A program made the translations under genes and the position numbers. Source: Deltaproteobacteria bacterium (GTDB taxonomy: Bacteria; Desulfobacterota; Binatia; UTPRO1). Taken from it: 64,000 nucleotides of DNA. A model generated the notes under the pieces. The model was not told where the DNA came from. It made no database searches and saw nothing but the letters and a program-made list of their open reading frames with translations. Positions 34,787 to 42,455 of this stretch are shown here, in pieces (positions within the stretch are counted from its first letter, which is position 1; every line of letters starts with the position of its first letter). The stretch covers positions 37,850-101,849 of the forward strand of contig JADYZW010000065.1 of NCBI GenBank assembly GCA_020852955.1. The letters run 5' to 3'.

Positions 34787-35539
34787 ATGATGACCGCGGC
34801 GAGTTCGTTGCAGGAGATCCGGCGCGATGTCGCCGGCGCGCTCGTGCGCGCGGGCGTGCTACGGACGCTGGCGCGCGGGCTCGATGATCCGTCGGGCGCG
34901 TGGCGGGCCGAGGTCGCCGACGGCTGGCGCGTGCTGCTCCGTGGGACCGGGGAATGGCCGGAGGATCTGCGCGCGTCGTTGGTGCGTGCGCTCGCGAGCC
35001 TGGAAGCTGCGACGGACGATCTGCCGTCGGAGCACGTGCGGCTGTTCGGGCCGGCCGGCCGCGCCACGCTCACCGAGACGTCGTGGGGCGACGCGGGCCG
35101 ATTGCTCGGGAAGGCGGCCGCGCTCGCCGACCTCGGCGGTTTCTATCGCGCCTTCGGCGTCGAGCCGTCCGCGGCGAGCCCGCGGCCCGAGGATCATCTC
35201 GCGTTCGAGCTCGAGTTCCTGAGCGTACTCGCGCTCAAGGAGGCGTGGGCGCGGAGCGGCGGCGAGACGGAAGCGCTAGCGATCACGCGCGACGCGGCGG
35301 CGAAGTTCCTCACCGACCATCTCGGGACCTGGGTGGACGCCTGGTGCGCGGCGCTCGTCGAGCAGGGCGCTCCCGGCTTCTACGTGGCGCTCGGCGAAGC
35401 CATTCGCTGCACCGTTCGCGCGGAGTGCGATCGGCTCGCGGTGGTTCCGCACCCAGTCACGGCGCGTCGCCTCGACGACGCGCTCGGCGACGAGGCCTTC
35501 GCGTGCCCCCGCGCCGGCGCGGCCGACCCGCCGGGCTGA
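34787..35539 (+). CDS. TorD/DmsD-like molybdoenzyme maturation chaperone (delta)
   Basis: A 250-residue, mostly helical, cytoplasmic protein. The TorD-family core RPEDHLAFELEFLSVLALKE is present, as is LPSEHVRLFGPAGR near the middle. Chaperones of this type bind the Tat signal and help insert the Mo cofactor before export (family knowledge). ATG 34787 lies 4 bp after the gamma stop; a second ATG follows immediately. Its place directly after alpha-beta-gamma completes an EbdABCD-like gene order. Confidence 0.82.
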   Translation: MMTAASSLQEIRRDVAGALVRAGVLRTLARGLDDPSGAWRAEVADGWRVLLRGTGEWPEDLRASLVRALASLEAATDDLPSEHVRLFGPAGRATLTETSWGDAGRLLGKAAALADLGGFYRAFGVEPSAASPRPEDHLAFELEFLSVLALKEAWARSGGETEALAITRDAAAKFLTDHLGTWVDAWCAALVEQGAPGFYVALGEAIRCTVRAECDRLAVVPHPVTARRLDDALGDEAFACPRAGAADPPG

Positions 35540-35599
35540 CGCGACCGCGCGCGCCGACATCCGGCGCCCCCGATCGGCGGGCACGGCGCCAGTCGAAGG

Positions 35600-35611
35600 T
35601 GACATCGGTCA
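35600..35611. promoter_or_regulatory. TGAC-N4-GTCA palindromic box (site 5)
   Basis: TGACATCGGTCA, 60 bp upstream of the TetR start at 35671; identical in all 12 bases to site 3 in front of the diiron/nod operon. Confidence 0.55.
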
Positions 35612-35656
35612 GGCCACTTGCCGGCGTGTGGTCATCGCGGTGCGACTGACGATCCC

Positions 35657-35668
35657 TTCAACCTTGAA
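35657..35668. promoter_or_regulatory. TTCAA-CC-TTGAA palindrome before TetR start
   Basis: A perfect 5-bp inverted repeat that ends 2 bp before the ATG of the TetR gene. It lies over the ribosome binding region and could be its own operator. Confidence 0.4.
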
Positions 35669-35670
35669 CC

Positions 35671-36348
35671 ATGACGCAATCACACGTTGCGCTGCCGGAA
35701 GATCCGGCCGGCGCCCCCGCCCCGAAACGACGGCTCCGCCAGCGTACGCAGACCCGTGCTCGCCTCGTGGCCGCGGGGCGGCGGGTGATCGCCGCCCACG
35801 GGCTCGACGGCGCTGCGGTCTCCGACATCACCGACGACGCCGACGTCGGCGTGGGATCCTTCTACAACTACTTCACGTCCAAGCGGGAGCTCTTGAACGT
35901 CATCGTCGCCGAAGCAGCGGCGTTGCTCGGCGAGGTCCTGCACCAACGCACGCGCGCGATGGCGGATCCCGCCGCCCGGGTGGCGGTCGCGGTCCGCCAT
36001 GTCGTACATCTCGCGGGGACCGACCCGACGTGGGCGTGGTTCGTGCTCCGCGCGACCGACGCCGTGCCGCGGCTCACGGCGAGCGTGACGGCGCCGATCG
36101 AGCCGCACGTCCTCGCGGGGATCGCGAGCGGGCGCTTCACGGTGGACGACCCCGAGCTCGCGGTGAACGCGATCGGCGGGATGATGCTGCACGTGATGCG
36201 GGCTCGCCTGCTCGGCCGGGTCGGTCCCCAGGCCGACTGCATTGCCGCCGAGCACGTCCTGCGCACGCTCGGGCTCGCGCCCGCCGTTGCGCGCGCCGTC
36301 GTGCGAGGCGTCGCGGAGGCCGTGGAGGACAGGGAGATCGTGGCGTGA
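35671..36348 (+). CDS. TetR/AcrR family transcriptional regulator
   Basis: A 225-residue TetR protein. The HTH is at about residues 27-75 (TRARLVAAGRRVIAAHGLDG, then VSDITDDADVGVGSFYNYFTSKRELL). The C-terminal domain is Ala/Val-rich and helical. A TGAC box and a second palindrome precede it. The DUF2249 gene starts with a GTG overlapping its stop, so both are co-translated. It lies right behind the molybdoenzyme operon and may control it; ligand unknown. Confidence 0.9.
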   Translation: MTQSHVALPEDPAGAPAPKRRLRQRTQTRARLVAAGRRVIAAHGLDGAAVSDITDDADVGVGSFYNYFTSKRELLNVIVAEAAALLGEVLHQRTRAMADPAARVAVAVRHVVHLAGTDPTWAWFVLRATDAVPRLTASVTAPIEPHVLAGIASGRFTVDDPELAVNAIGGMMLHVMRARLLGRVGPQADCIAAEHVLRTLGLAPAVARAVVRGVAEAVEDREIVA

Positions 36349-36617
36349 GCGTCACGGCTCCCCCGGCCCCCGTACGGGCGGCCGGCGTGCGCGTCGCGCG
36401 CGATCTCGACGTCCGTCCGATCCTGACGCGTGGCGAGGAGCCCTTCGCGACCATCATGCGCGCGACCGAAGACCTCGAGGACGACGAGGCGCTGCATCTG
36501 ATCGCACCCTTCGAGCCGCGTCCGCTCTACGACGCCATGCGCCAGCGCGGGTACACGGCGCACACGACCGGCGACGGGAGCGTCTTCCACGTGTGGTTCT
36601 ATCGGGAGATTCCGTGA
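36345..36617 (+). CDS. DUF2249 domain protein
   Basis: A 90-residue protein of the DUF2249 family (a TusA-like fold): DVRPILTRGEEPFATIMRA, then LIAPFEPRPLYDAMRQRGY and VWFYREIP. DUF2249 genes often occur with hemerythrin, nitrite/NO-handling and Crp/Fnr genes (family knowledge), which matches the other NO-linked genes in this window. GTG 36345 overlaps the TetR stop (GTGA). Molecular function is not known. Confidence 0.75.
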   Translation: MSVTAPPAPVRAAGVRVARDLDVRPILTRGEEPFATIMRATEDLEDDEALHLIAPFEPRPLYDAMRQRGYTAHTTGDGSVFHVWFYREIP

Positions 36618-36645
36618 AGGCGACTACGAAGCGCCGTCGCTAAGC

Positions 36646-36663
36646 GTCATCAGTTCGGATGAC
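36646..36663. repeat. Inverted repeat GTCATC-N6-GATGAC
   Basis: Perfect 6-bp arms around AGTTCG. The right arm overlaps the TGAC box at 36660, so the upstream half GTCATC provides an extra inverted half-site close by. Confidence 0.4.
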
Positions 36664-36671
36664 GTCCGTCA
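36660..36671. promoter_or_regulatory. TGAC-N4-GTCA palindromic box (site 6)
   Basis: TGACGTCCGTCA, 36 bp upstream of the TetR ATG at 36707. Fourteen bases after it lies ACCGTTCGGTAG, repeating the arrangement found upstream of the GRE operon. Confidence 0.55.
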
Positions 36672-36685
36672 TGTGTTGCCGTCCG

Positions 36686-36697
36686 ACCGTTCGGTAG
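36686..36697. promoter_or_regulatory. ACCG-TT-CGGT operator candidate
   Basis: ACCGTTCGGTAG, 4-bp arms ACCG/CGGT around TT, 10 bp before the TetR ATG at 36707. It matches 11 of 12 bases in ACCGATCGGTAG at the GRE promoter. Likely the binding site of this TetR protein (inference). Confidence 0.5.
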
Positions 36698-36706
36698 TTA
36701 CTGAGC

Positions 36707-37375
36707 ATGCGCACTGCCATCAAGCCTCGCATCGCGGACGGACAGCGGGCCGTCCAGCCGGGTGACGGAAGACGATTCGGCACGCGAGAAGCGATTCTCG
36801 CCACAGCGACGCGCTCGTTCGCCGAGCGTGGCTACCATCGAACGAGTCTCCACGAGGTCGCGGAGGAGGTCGGTATCCAGAAGGCCTCGATCTTCCACCA
36901 TTTCGCGAGCAAGGAGGCGCTGTATCGCGCTGTCCTCGCGGAAGGCCACGGCGAGGGCGAGGCCATCATCCGCCGAGCGATCTCCGGCGACGGGTCGTGG
37001 TGGGAGCGGATGCGCGCGTTGCTCGACGCGTACATCGACCTCGTCGCCGCTCGGCCCGAGCAGACCAAGATCCTGCTCCGGCAGTCGCTCGGCGATGCTC
37101 CCGAAGGCTTCGACGGCGGACCGGACTCGGACCGTCTCCTCGCGCTCGTCACGTCCTTCCTGAGCGAAGGGCAACGCGCCGGGGCCTTCGCCTCCTGCGA
37201 CGGGCTCGGCTTGGTGCTCGGCGTGATGGGGATGATCGTCTTCTTCTTCACGTCGGCGCCCGTCGTCGCGTCCGGATGGAGCGCGGAGCTCTCGATGGAA
37301 GGCGTGGAGGCGATCCGCCGCCGCGTGACCGCGATCGTCGAGCGCGTGCTCGTTCAGGCGGTCAGATTGCCGTAG
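36707..37375 (+). CDS. TetR/AcrR family transcriptional regulator
   Basis: A 222-residue TetR protein. HTH at about residues 25-72 (TREAILATATRSFAERGYHR, then TSLHEVAEEVGIQKASIFHHFASKEALY). The C-terminal half has a hydrophobic segment (LGVMGMIVFFFTSAPVV) that could line a pocket for a hydrophobic ligand. It is preceded by the same TGAC box plus ACCG-CGGT pair as the GRE operon, so it may regulate both itself and the GRE genes. It overlaps the convergent Crp/Fnr gene by 22 bp at their 3' ends. Confidence 0.9.
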   Translation: MRTAIKPRIADGQRAVQPGDGRRFGTREAILATATRSFAERGYHRTSLHEVAEEVGIQKASIFHHFASKEALYRAVLAEGHGEGEAIIRRAISGDGSWWERMRALLDAYIDLVAARPEQTKILLRQSLGDAPEGFDGGPDSDRLLALVTSFLSEGQRAGAFASCDGLGLVLGVMGMIVFFFTSAPVVASGWSAELSMEGVEAIRRRVTAIVERVLVQAVRLP

Positions 37376-38076
37376 TGCGCGAGGCGCGTGAGGCGCTCGA
37401 GATCGAGGACCACGATGCCCTCGTCCTCGATCGCGATCATGCGGTTCCGTTTCAGCTTCGCGAGCAATCGGATTGCGGTCTCCGTCGAGACGCCGATCAT
37501 GTCCGCGAGCTCGCGGCGTGAATAGGTGAGGCGGATGAGGCGCGGCGCGCCGTCGTTCGCGTCGGCATCGTCGCAGGCACCATCGCCGAGGCGTAACAGG
37601 AGGTCGGCGAGGCGCGCGTCGGCACGCTTCAACGCGAGCTCGCCCGCCTTGCGGCGGGTCGCGGCGAGCGCTCGGCTGAGCGTCGCGATCAGTTGCATGC
37701 TCGTCTTCGGGTGGCGTTCGAGGAACTTCACGAGTCGCTCGCGGGGGAGGAACGAGAGCTGCGCTTCGGTCAGGGCCTCCGCCGAGGCCGAGTAGGTGTC
37801 CTCGTCCGCGAGCCCGAGTTCACCGAGGATCGTACCCGGCGTGGCGATGTCGAGGATGAATTCGCGACCGAAGCGATCGGACTGATAGAGCTTGACGTTG
37901 CCGTGACAGAGGACGTACAGGCCGCCGGCCGGCGTGCCTTCGTGGAAGACGACCTGTCGCGGCTTGTAGAGGCCGGTCACGGTGCAGGTCTGGAAATCTC
38001 CGAGCTCCTCCACGGGGAGGTCCGCGATATAGGTGTGCGCTCGGACCGTACACTGCTGGCAGGAAATCCGCCTCAT
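37354..38076 (-). CDS. Crp/Fnr family transcriptional regulator with N-terminal Cys
   Basis: A 240-residue regulator: cyclic-nucleotide-type beta-roll (about 20-130, with VVFHEGTPAGGLYVLCHGNVKLY), dimerisation helix, and C-terminal HTH (SRRELADMIGVSTETAIRLLAKLKRN). Cys at positions 6, 9, 31 and 57 could hold an Fe-S cluster as in Fnr, but the spacing differs from E. coli FNR, so this is only possible. The recognition helix reads ETAIR where FNR has ETISR, keeping the Glu and Arg that read the TGA core. ATG 38076 is preceded by GGAGGG; the longer frame lacks family similarity. It is a candidate binder of the TGAC-N4-GTCA boxes and could sense O2 or NO (inference). Confidence 0.88.
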   Translation of the reverse strand: MRRISCQQCTVRAHTYIADLPVEELGDFQTCTVTGLYKPRQVVFHEGTPAGGLYVLCHGNVKLYQSDRFGREFILDIATPGTILGELGLADEDTYSASAEALTEAQLSFLPRERLVKFLERHPKTSMQLIATLSRALAATRRKAGELALKRADARLADLLLRLGDGACDDADANDGAPRLIRLTYSRRELADMIGVSTETAIRLLAKLKRNRMIAIEDEGIVVLDLERLTRLAHYGNLTA

Positions 38077-38248
38077 CGTGATGCCCTCCAGTATACGGGT
38101 TTCGCAGGATCGTGAATCTCGGAGACGACGCGTTCGCACCGCTGCGAACGCGGCCGCGCGAACGGCCACCCAGATCGCGGAGGAGCGGTCATACGTGGGA
38201 GATCCTCATGATCATTAGCAATCGTCGAGCCAATTTATGCCACTTGCC

Positions 38249-38278
38249 TTGCGGGCCGCGAAGGGCGGGGGATATAAG
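38249..38278 (+). promoter_or_regulatory. Sigma-70-like promoter candidate for ThDP gene
   Basis: TTGCGG and TATAAG separated by 18 bp, about 40 bp upstream of the start at 38317. The -10 element matches five of six consensus bases; the -35 element is weak. The region 38077-38316 otherwise shows no gene. Confidence 0.35.
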
Positions 38279-38316
38279 TGCCGCGTCTTTTTCCTGCACG
38301 GGGGGATCCTCACAGC

Positions 38317-39969
38317 ATGAGCCAATTGCACGGCGGGCGCATCGTCGCCAAGGCCCTCAAGAACGAGGGTGTTTCGCACGTCTTCACTCTCTGCGGCGGA
38401 CACGTGATGTCGATCTACGACGGCTGCCTCGACGTCGGCATCCGGGTGGTGGACACCCGCCACGAGCAGACCGCAGCGCATGCCGCCGACGGCTGGGCGC
38501 GGGTGACGGGCGAGCCGGGCGTCGCAATCGTGACCGCCGGCCCCGGGCTTACCGACGCGGTGACGGGTGTCGCATCCGCCTGGCGTGCCAATATCCCCAT
38601 GCTCATCATCGGGGGGCAGGGGCCGCGGAGCCTCCAGGACATGGGCTCGCTGCAGGACATGAACCACGTCGATCTCATGCGGCCCATCACCAAGTGGTCG
38701 CACTCGATCCCGGAGGCGCGCCGGCTCGGCGAGTACGTCAGCACGGCGTTCCGGATCGCAACGACGGGCGTACCGGGTCCGGTGTTCCTCGAGATGCCGG
38801 TGGATTTCCTGTTCGACTCCTATAGCGAGGACCAACTGGTCTTCCCGACCGGCTCCCGCAGCGGCGCCGGAGCCTCTCCGGACCCGGGGTACGTCGACCA
38901 GGCGATCGAGCTCTTGAGCAAGGCGCAGAAGCCGGTCGCGCTCGTCGGGAGTCAGCTCTTCTGGTCGAAGCGTCGCGACGCCTACCTGCCGTTCGTCGAG
39001 CGGTTCGGCCTTCCGGTGTACGTGAACGGCCAGGCGCGGGGCTCGCTGCCGCCCGACCATCCGAACTTCTTCATCAAGACGCGCAAGGAAGCGCTCCGCG
39101 GCGCCGACGTGATCTTGATCTTCGGCACGCCGCTCGACTTCCGGCTGGGCTACGGCCGGGCGAGCCATTTGAATCCCGAGGCCAAGCTCATCCAGGTCGA
39201 TCTCGACGGCGGCGAGATCGGACGCAACCGCCACGTGGACGTCGGCATCCCCGCCGACACGGGCATGACGATGGCGGCGCTCACGGCGGCCGCGACCGGC
39301 ATGACGAAGGGTGGGAGCCCGGCGGTTCGCGAGTGGGTGAAGAGCCTGCGGATCAAGGAAGTCGAGCGCGCGGAGCAGATGCGCGCCGAGATGGAGTCGG
39401 ACGCGTCGCCGATCAACCCGCTCCGGCTCTGCAAGGAGATCGACGGCGTGCTCGACGACGATACGATCGTCATCGGCGACGGCGGCGACTTCGTGGCGAC
39501 GGCGGCGTCGGTGCTGCGCATCGCCAAGATCGGCCAATGGCTCGATCCGGGACCGCTCGGGACGCTTGGCGTCGGACCGGGCTATGCCATGGCCGCGAAG
39601 CTCGCCAAGCCGGGCAGCAAGGTCGTCATCGTCTACGGCGATGGCGCGTTCGGGTTGAACGGGCTCGAATACGAGGCGTTCGTACGGCAGAAGATCAACG
39701 TGGTGGGGGTGATCGGGAACGACGCGGCGTGGATGCAGATCCGCCGGGGCCAGATCGAGCTCTACGGCGAGGAGCGATCGGTCGCCACCAAGCTCGACTT
39801 CACCCACTACGAGAAAGTGGCCGAGGCGGTCGGGGCCCACGGCGAGTACGTGGAGGAGCCGGGGAAGATCCGTCCCGCGCTCGAGCGCGCGCTCGGCTGC
39901 GGCAAGCCGGCGCTCGTGAACGTGCGCCTCGGGGTGAGCGAGTTCCGCAAGGGCGCGATCTCGATCTGA
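38317..39969 (+). CDS. Thiamine diphosphate-dependent enzyme (2-hydroxyacyl-CoA lyase / oxalyl-CoA decarboxylase / ALS-like)
   Basis: 550 residues, the usual length for this family. The catalytic Glu is E50 (DTRHEQTAAHAADGWARVTG), and the ThDP/Mg motif is GDGAFGLN (GDG at 441-443) with the partner Asn about 25 residues on (GVIGNDAAW). The middle domain has a Rossmann-like fold. Family members cleave 2-hydroxyacyl-CoA, decarboxylate oxalyl-CoA, or make acetolactate; the sequence alone does not decide. Start ATG 38317 follows GGGGGGAT. With the acyl-CoA genes elsewhere, a 2-hydroxyacyl-CoA lyase role in alpha-oxidation is attractive but inferred. Followed 13 bp later by the CinA-like gene. Confidence 0.82.
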   Translation: MSQLHGGRIVAKALKNEGVSHVFTLCGGHVMSIYDGCLDVGIRVVDTRHEQTAAHAADGWARVTGEPGVAIVTAGPGLTDAVTGVASAWRANIPMLIIGGQGPRSLQDMGSLQDMNHVDLMRPITKWSHSIPEARRLGEYVSTAFRIATTGVPGPVFLEMPVDFLFDSYSEDQLVFPTGSRSGAGASPDPGYVDQAIELLSKAQKPVALVGSQLFWSKRRDAYLPFVERFGLPVYVNGQARGSLPPDHPNFFIKTRKEALRGADVILIFGTPLDFRLGYGRASHLNPEAKLIQVDLDGGEIGRNRHVDVGIPADTGMTMAALTAAATGMTKGGSPAVREWVKSLRIKEVERAEQMRAEMESDASPINPLRLCKEIDGVLDDDTIVIGDGGDFVATAASVLRIAKIGQWLDPGPLGTLGVGPGYAMAAKLAKPGSKVVIVYGDGAFGLNGLEYEAFVRQKINVVGVIGNDAAWMQIRRGQIELYGEERSVATKLDFTHYEKVAEAVGAHGEYVEEPGKIRPALERALGCGKPALVNVRLGVSEFRKGAISI

Positions 39970-39982
39970 AACGCGGGGCGGT

Positions 39983-40717
39983 ATGGGTGATCTGTCGGCG
40001 GGCGTGGTCGTCATCGGAAACGAGATCCTCTCGGGAAAGGTCGTCGACACCAACTCGCCGTTCCTGGCCGCGGAGCTTCGTCCGCTCGGGGTGACGCTCC
40101 GGCGCATCGCCACGATCCCCGACGAGCTGCCGCTCATCCGCGAGGAGGTCCGCTCGCAGCACGCGTCGTTCGACCTGGTGTTCACGTCGGGCGGCGTCGG
40201 TCCGACGCACGACGACGTCACGATCGAGGGCGTCGCGCTGGCGCTCGGACGGCGGGTGGTCGTCCATTCCGACATCGCCGACAAGCTCCGCGCCTTCTAC
40301 GGCGACAGGATCAACCCCGCGCGACTGAAGATGGCCGAGGTGCCCGAGGGCGCCGAGCTGATCACCGATACGAGCATCAACTTTCCGACCATCAAGGTCG
40401 AGAACATCTACATCCTGCCCGGGATCCCGGAGATTTTTCGCGCCAAGCTCGAGGGCTTGAAGCCGCGCTTCAACGCCGACCCCTATTGTCTGAAGATCGT
40501 CTACACGCGCGTCGGCGAGGGCACCATCGCCGAGCACCTGAACGACACGCTCCGGCAGTTCCCCGAGTTGCTGCTCGGCTCGTATCCGAAGATCAACCAT
40601 CCCGAGTACATGGTGAAAATCACGTTGGAGTCGAAGGACGCCGGCTACGTCGGGCGCGCCTTCGTGCATCTGCTGACGGTGCTGCCCGAGGGTAGCGTGG
40701 TGCGGACGGAAGAATGA
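39983..40717 (+). CDS. CinA/MoaB-type molybdopterin-binding domain protein
   Basis: A 244-residue protein with the MoCF-biosynthesis fold: VVVIGNEILSGKVVDTNSPFLA at the N-terminus and FTSGGVGPTHDDVT, the signature of the CinA N-domain and of the FAD-pyrophosphatase-like part of FLAD1. The CinA C-terminal deamidase domain is absent. Such stand-alone proteins are often annotated as nucleotide-pyrophosphatase-like or molybdopterin-binding. Twelve bases after the ThDP gene, so probably co-transcribed. Role uncertain; a link to the molybdoenzyme is possible but not shown. Confidence 0.82.
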   Translation: MGDLSAGVVVIGNEILSGKVVDTNSPFLAAELRPLGVTLRRIATIPDELPLIREEVRSQHASFDLVFTSGGVGPTHDDVTIEGVALALGRRVVVHSDIADKLRAFYGDRINPARLKMAEVPEGAELITDTSINFPTIKVENIYILPGIPEIFRAKLEGLKPRFNADPYCLKIVYTRVGEGTIAEHLNDTLRQFPELLLGSYPKINHPEYMVKITLESKDAGYVGRAFVHLLTVLPEGSVVRTEE

Positions 40718-40727
40718 GGAGGGACCA

Positions 40728-41171
40728 ATGATGCGAACGAAGCGAGGTGGACGAGGACGGATGATGGTGGTCGCGGCGGCGCTGGTGGCGCTGCTCGCGG
40801 CGAGCGCGCGGCCCGCATGCGCGGAGGAGGAGGAGAATCGCTTCGCGACGGACTTCGGCTACGGCATCGGCGCGTTCTTCACGAACTTGATCTACATGCC
40901 GACGAAGTTCGTGTACGCGACGCTCGGCGGCATGACGGGTGGGCTCGCCTACCTGCTGACGGGCTTCAAATACGACCTCGCACGCCAGATCTGGGTGCCG
41001 TCGACGGGGGGCGACTACGTCGTGACGCCGTCGATGTTGAAGGGAGAGGATCCCATCTATTTCAGCGGGGAGACCGTGCCGAAGCGCGAGCGCAGCTCCG
41101 CACGCGACGAGGAGGATCTCGGGACCTCGGAGTCCAAGCCTGCGGCGGCCGGCAAACCGGCGTCGTACTGA
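40728..41171 (+). CDS. Small exported protein of unknown function
   Basis: 147 residues with an N-terminal signal-like segment (MMVVAAALVALLAASARPACA). The mature part has two glycine/aromatic hydrophobic stretches (GIGAFFTNLIYMPTKFVYAT and LGGMTGGLAYLLTGF) that may pair in or against a membrane, and an acidic, low-complexity C-terminus. The block from YMPTKFVYATLGG to DYVVTP looks conserved in character, but I do not recognise a named family. It begins 10 bp after the CinA-like gene with GAGGAGGGA as ribosome binding site, so it belongs to that operon. Confidence 0.72.
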   Translation: MMRTKRGGRGRMMVVAAALVALLAASARPACAEEEENRFATDFGYGIGAFFTNLIYMPTKFVYATLGGMTGGLAYLLTGFKYDLARQIWVPSTGGDYVVTPSMLKGEDPIYFSGETVPKRERSSARDEEDLGTSESKPAAAGKPASY

Positions 41172-41237
41172 TCGCGCTCTCGGCGCTTGTCACCGAAAAT
41201 CGTTTCTGCCACTACGACGCCCCGAGAAGGAGGGCTC

Positions 41238-41789
41238 ATGATGAAGACATGGTTGATCGCCGCGAGTGTGGTCGCCGTCCTCGTAGCCGGCTGCTCGCCG
41301 AAGCTTGAGGAAGGGGAGATCCTCGAAAAGAAGGGCGATACGTTCACGATCCGGCTCGAAAAGAAGATCGACGAGCCGGTCGACAAGGTCTGGGAAGCGT
41401 TCCAGCGTCCCGAGGACATCGAGAAGTACTCCGAGCAGTATCAGCAGTCGAAGCTCGTGAAGTCCGAAGGCGACACCAAGGTCGTCGACTACCGCGTGTC
41501 CGCCCTCGGCCAGGTGAACGCCTTCACGATGGAGCTGAAGGCGAATCCCGCCGAGAAGCGCATCGACCTGAAGACCCTGGAGAGCGCCCTCGTCGACATC
41601 ACGGGCTCGTACGAGATCAAGCCGGCGCCGGACGGGAAGGGCACCTTGATCGTCTACAAAGCGACCCAGAAGGACAAAGCCAACATCCCCGTTCCGGTGA
41701 GCGTGCAGAAGACCGCGATCAAGGATTCCTTCGACAACCTGATCGCCGGCATGAAGAAGGGGATCCAGGCGCAAGGCGGCGCCTCGTAG
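41238..41789 (+). CDS. SRPBCC-family lipoprotein
   Basis: About 183 residues. Lipobox LVAGC after an N-terminal hydrophobic stretch marks a lipoprotein. The mature part has the START/SRPBCC helix-grip layout: FTIRLEKKIDEPVDKVWEAF at the start, repeated beta strands (TKVVDYRVSALGQVNAFTME) and a long C-terminal helix (VQKTAIKDSFDNLIAGMKKG). These domains bind hydrophobic ligands. ATG 41238 (a second ATG is adjacent) follows AGAAGGAGGG. It may carry lipids or hydrocarbons in the periplasm; no direct evidence. Confidence 0.75.
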   Translation: MMKTWLIAASVVAVLVAGCSPKLEEGEILEKKGDTFTIRLEKKIDEPVDKVWEAFQRPEDIEKYSEQYQQSKLVKSEGDTKVVDYRVSALGQVNAFTMELKANPAEKRIDLKTLESALVDITGSYEIKPAPDGKGTLIVYKATQKDKANIPVPVSVQKTAIKDSFDNLIAGMKKGIQAQGGAS

Positions 41790-41836
41790 CTCTCGTCGCG
41801 GCGACGTGACGCGAGGGCGGTCGGGCGCCGCCCTCC

Positions 41837-42451
41837 ATGATCGCGCCAGTGAAGGTCACGCACGCCACATTCCTCGGCGCAGCGACGGAGCCGGGACGGT
41901 TCCCGGCTCCGTCGGTTCCGGAGGTCGCGTTCGCCGGGCGATCCAACGTCGGGAAGTCGTCGGCGATCAACCGACTCGTCGGTCGCCGTGGCCTCGCCCG
42001 TACGAGCTCTACGCCCGGCCGCACCCAGCAGCTGAACTTCTTCGGGATCGACGATCGCCTCGTGCTCGTCGATCTCCCCGGCTACGGGTATGCCAAGGTC
42101 TCCAAAGCGGTGCGCGACGCCTGGCGTCCGCTCGTCGAGAGCTATCTCGGGACACGCGGCGTGCTCGCGGGCGTGGTGCTGATCGTCGACGTCCGGCGCG
42201 GGCTCGAGGAGGAGGAGCATCAGCTGCTCGATGTCCTGGCCGCCCTCGACGTGCCGGTGCTCGTGCTCGCGACCAAGATCGACAAGCTGAACCGCGGCGA
42301 GCGGACGAAGGCGCTCGGAGCCCTCGCGGCGAGCGCGCTTCCGGTGGTGCCGTTCTCGGCGGTGACCGGCGCCGGTGTCGCCGAGGCGTGGACGACGATC
42401 GCCGGCTGGACGCGGTCGGGCGCCGGCGCCGGGGCGCGGCGGGCGCGCTGA
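41837..42451 (+). CDS. engB: Ribosome biogenesis GTPase EngB/YihA
   Basis: 204 residues. GTP-binding motifs in order: G1 GRSNVGKSS, the G2 region TSSTPGRTQQLNFF, G3 DLPGYG, G4 TKID and a G5-like FSAV. This matches the essential EngB GTPase that acts in 50S subunit assembly. Ordinary length and motif spacing. Next to the glycosyltransferase gene with a 4-bp gap, but no functional link is implied. Confidence 0.93.
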   Translation: MIAPVKVTHATFLGAATEPGRFPAPSVPEVAFAGRSNVGKSSAINRLVGRRGLARTSSTPGRTQQLNFFGIDDRLVLVDLPGYGYAKVSKAVRDAWRPLVESYLGTRGVLAGVVLIVDVRRGLEEEEHQLLDVLAALDVPVLVLATKIDKLNRGERTKALGALAASALPVVPFSAVTGAGVAEAWTTIAGWTRSGAGAGARRAR

Positions 42452-42455
42452 CGCC

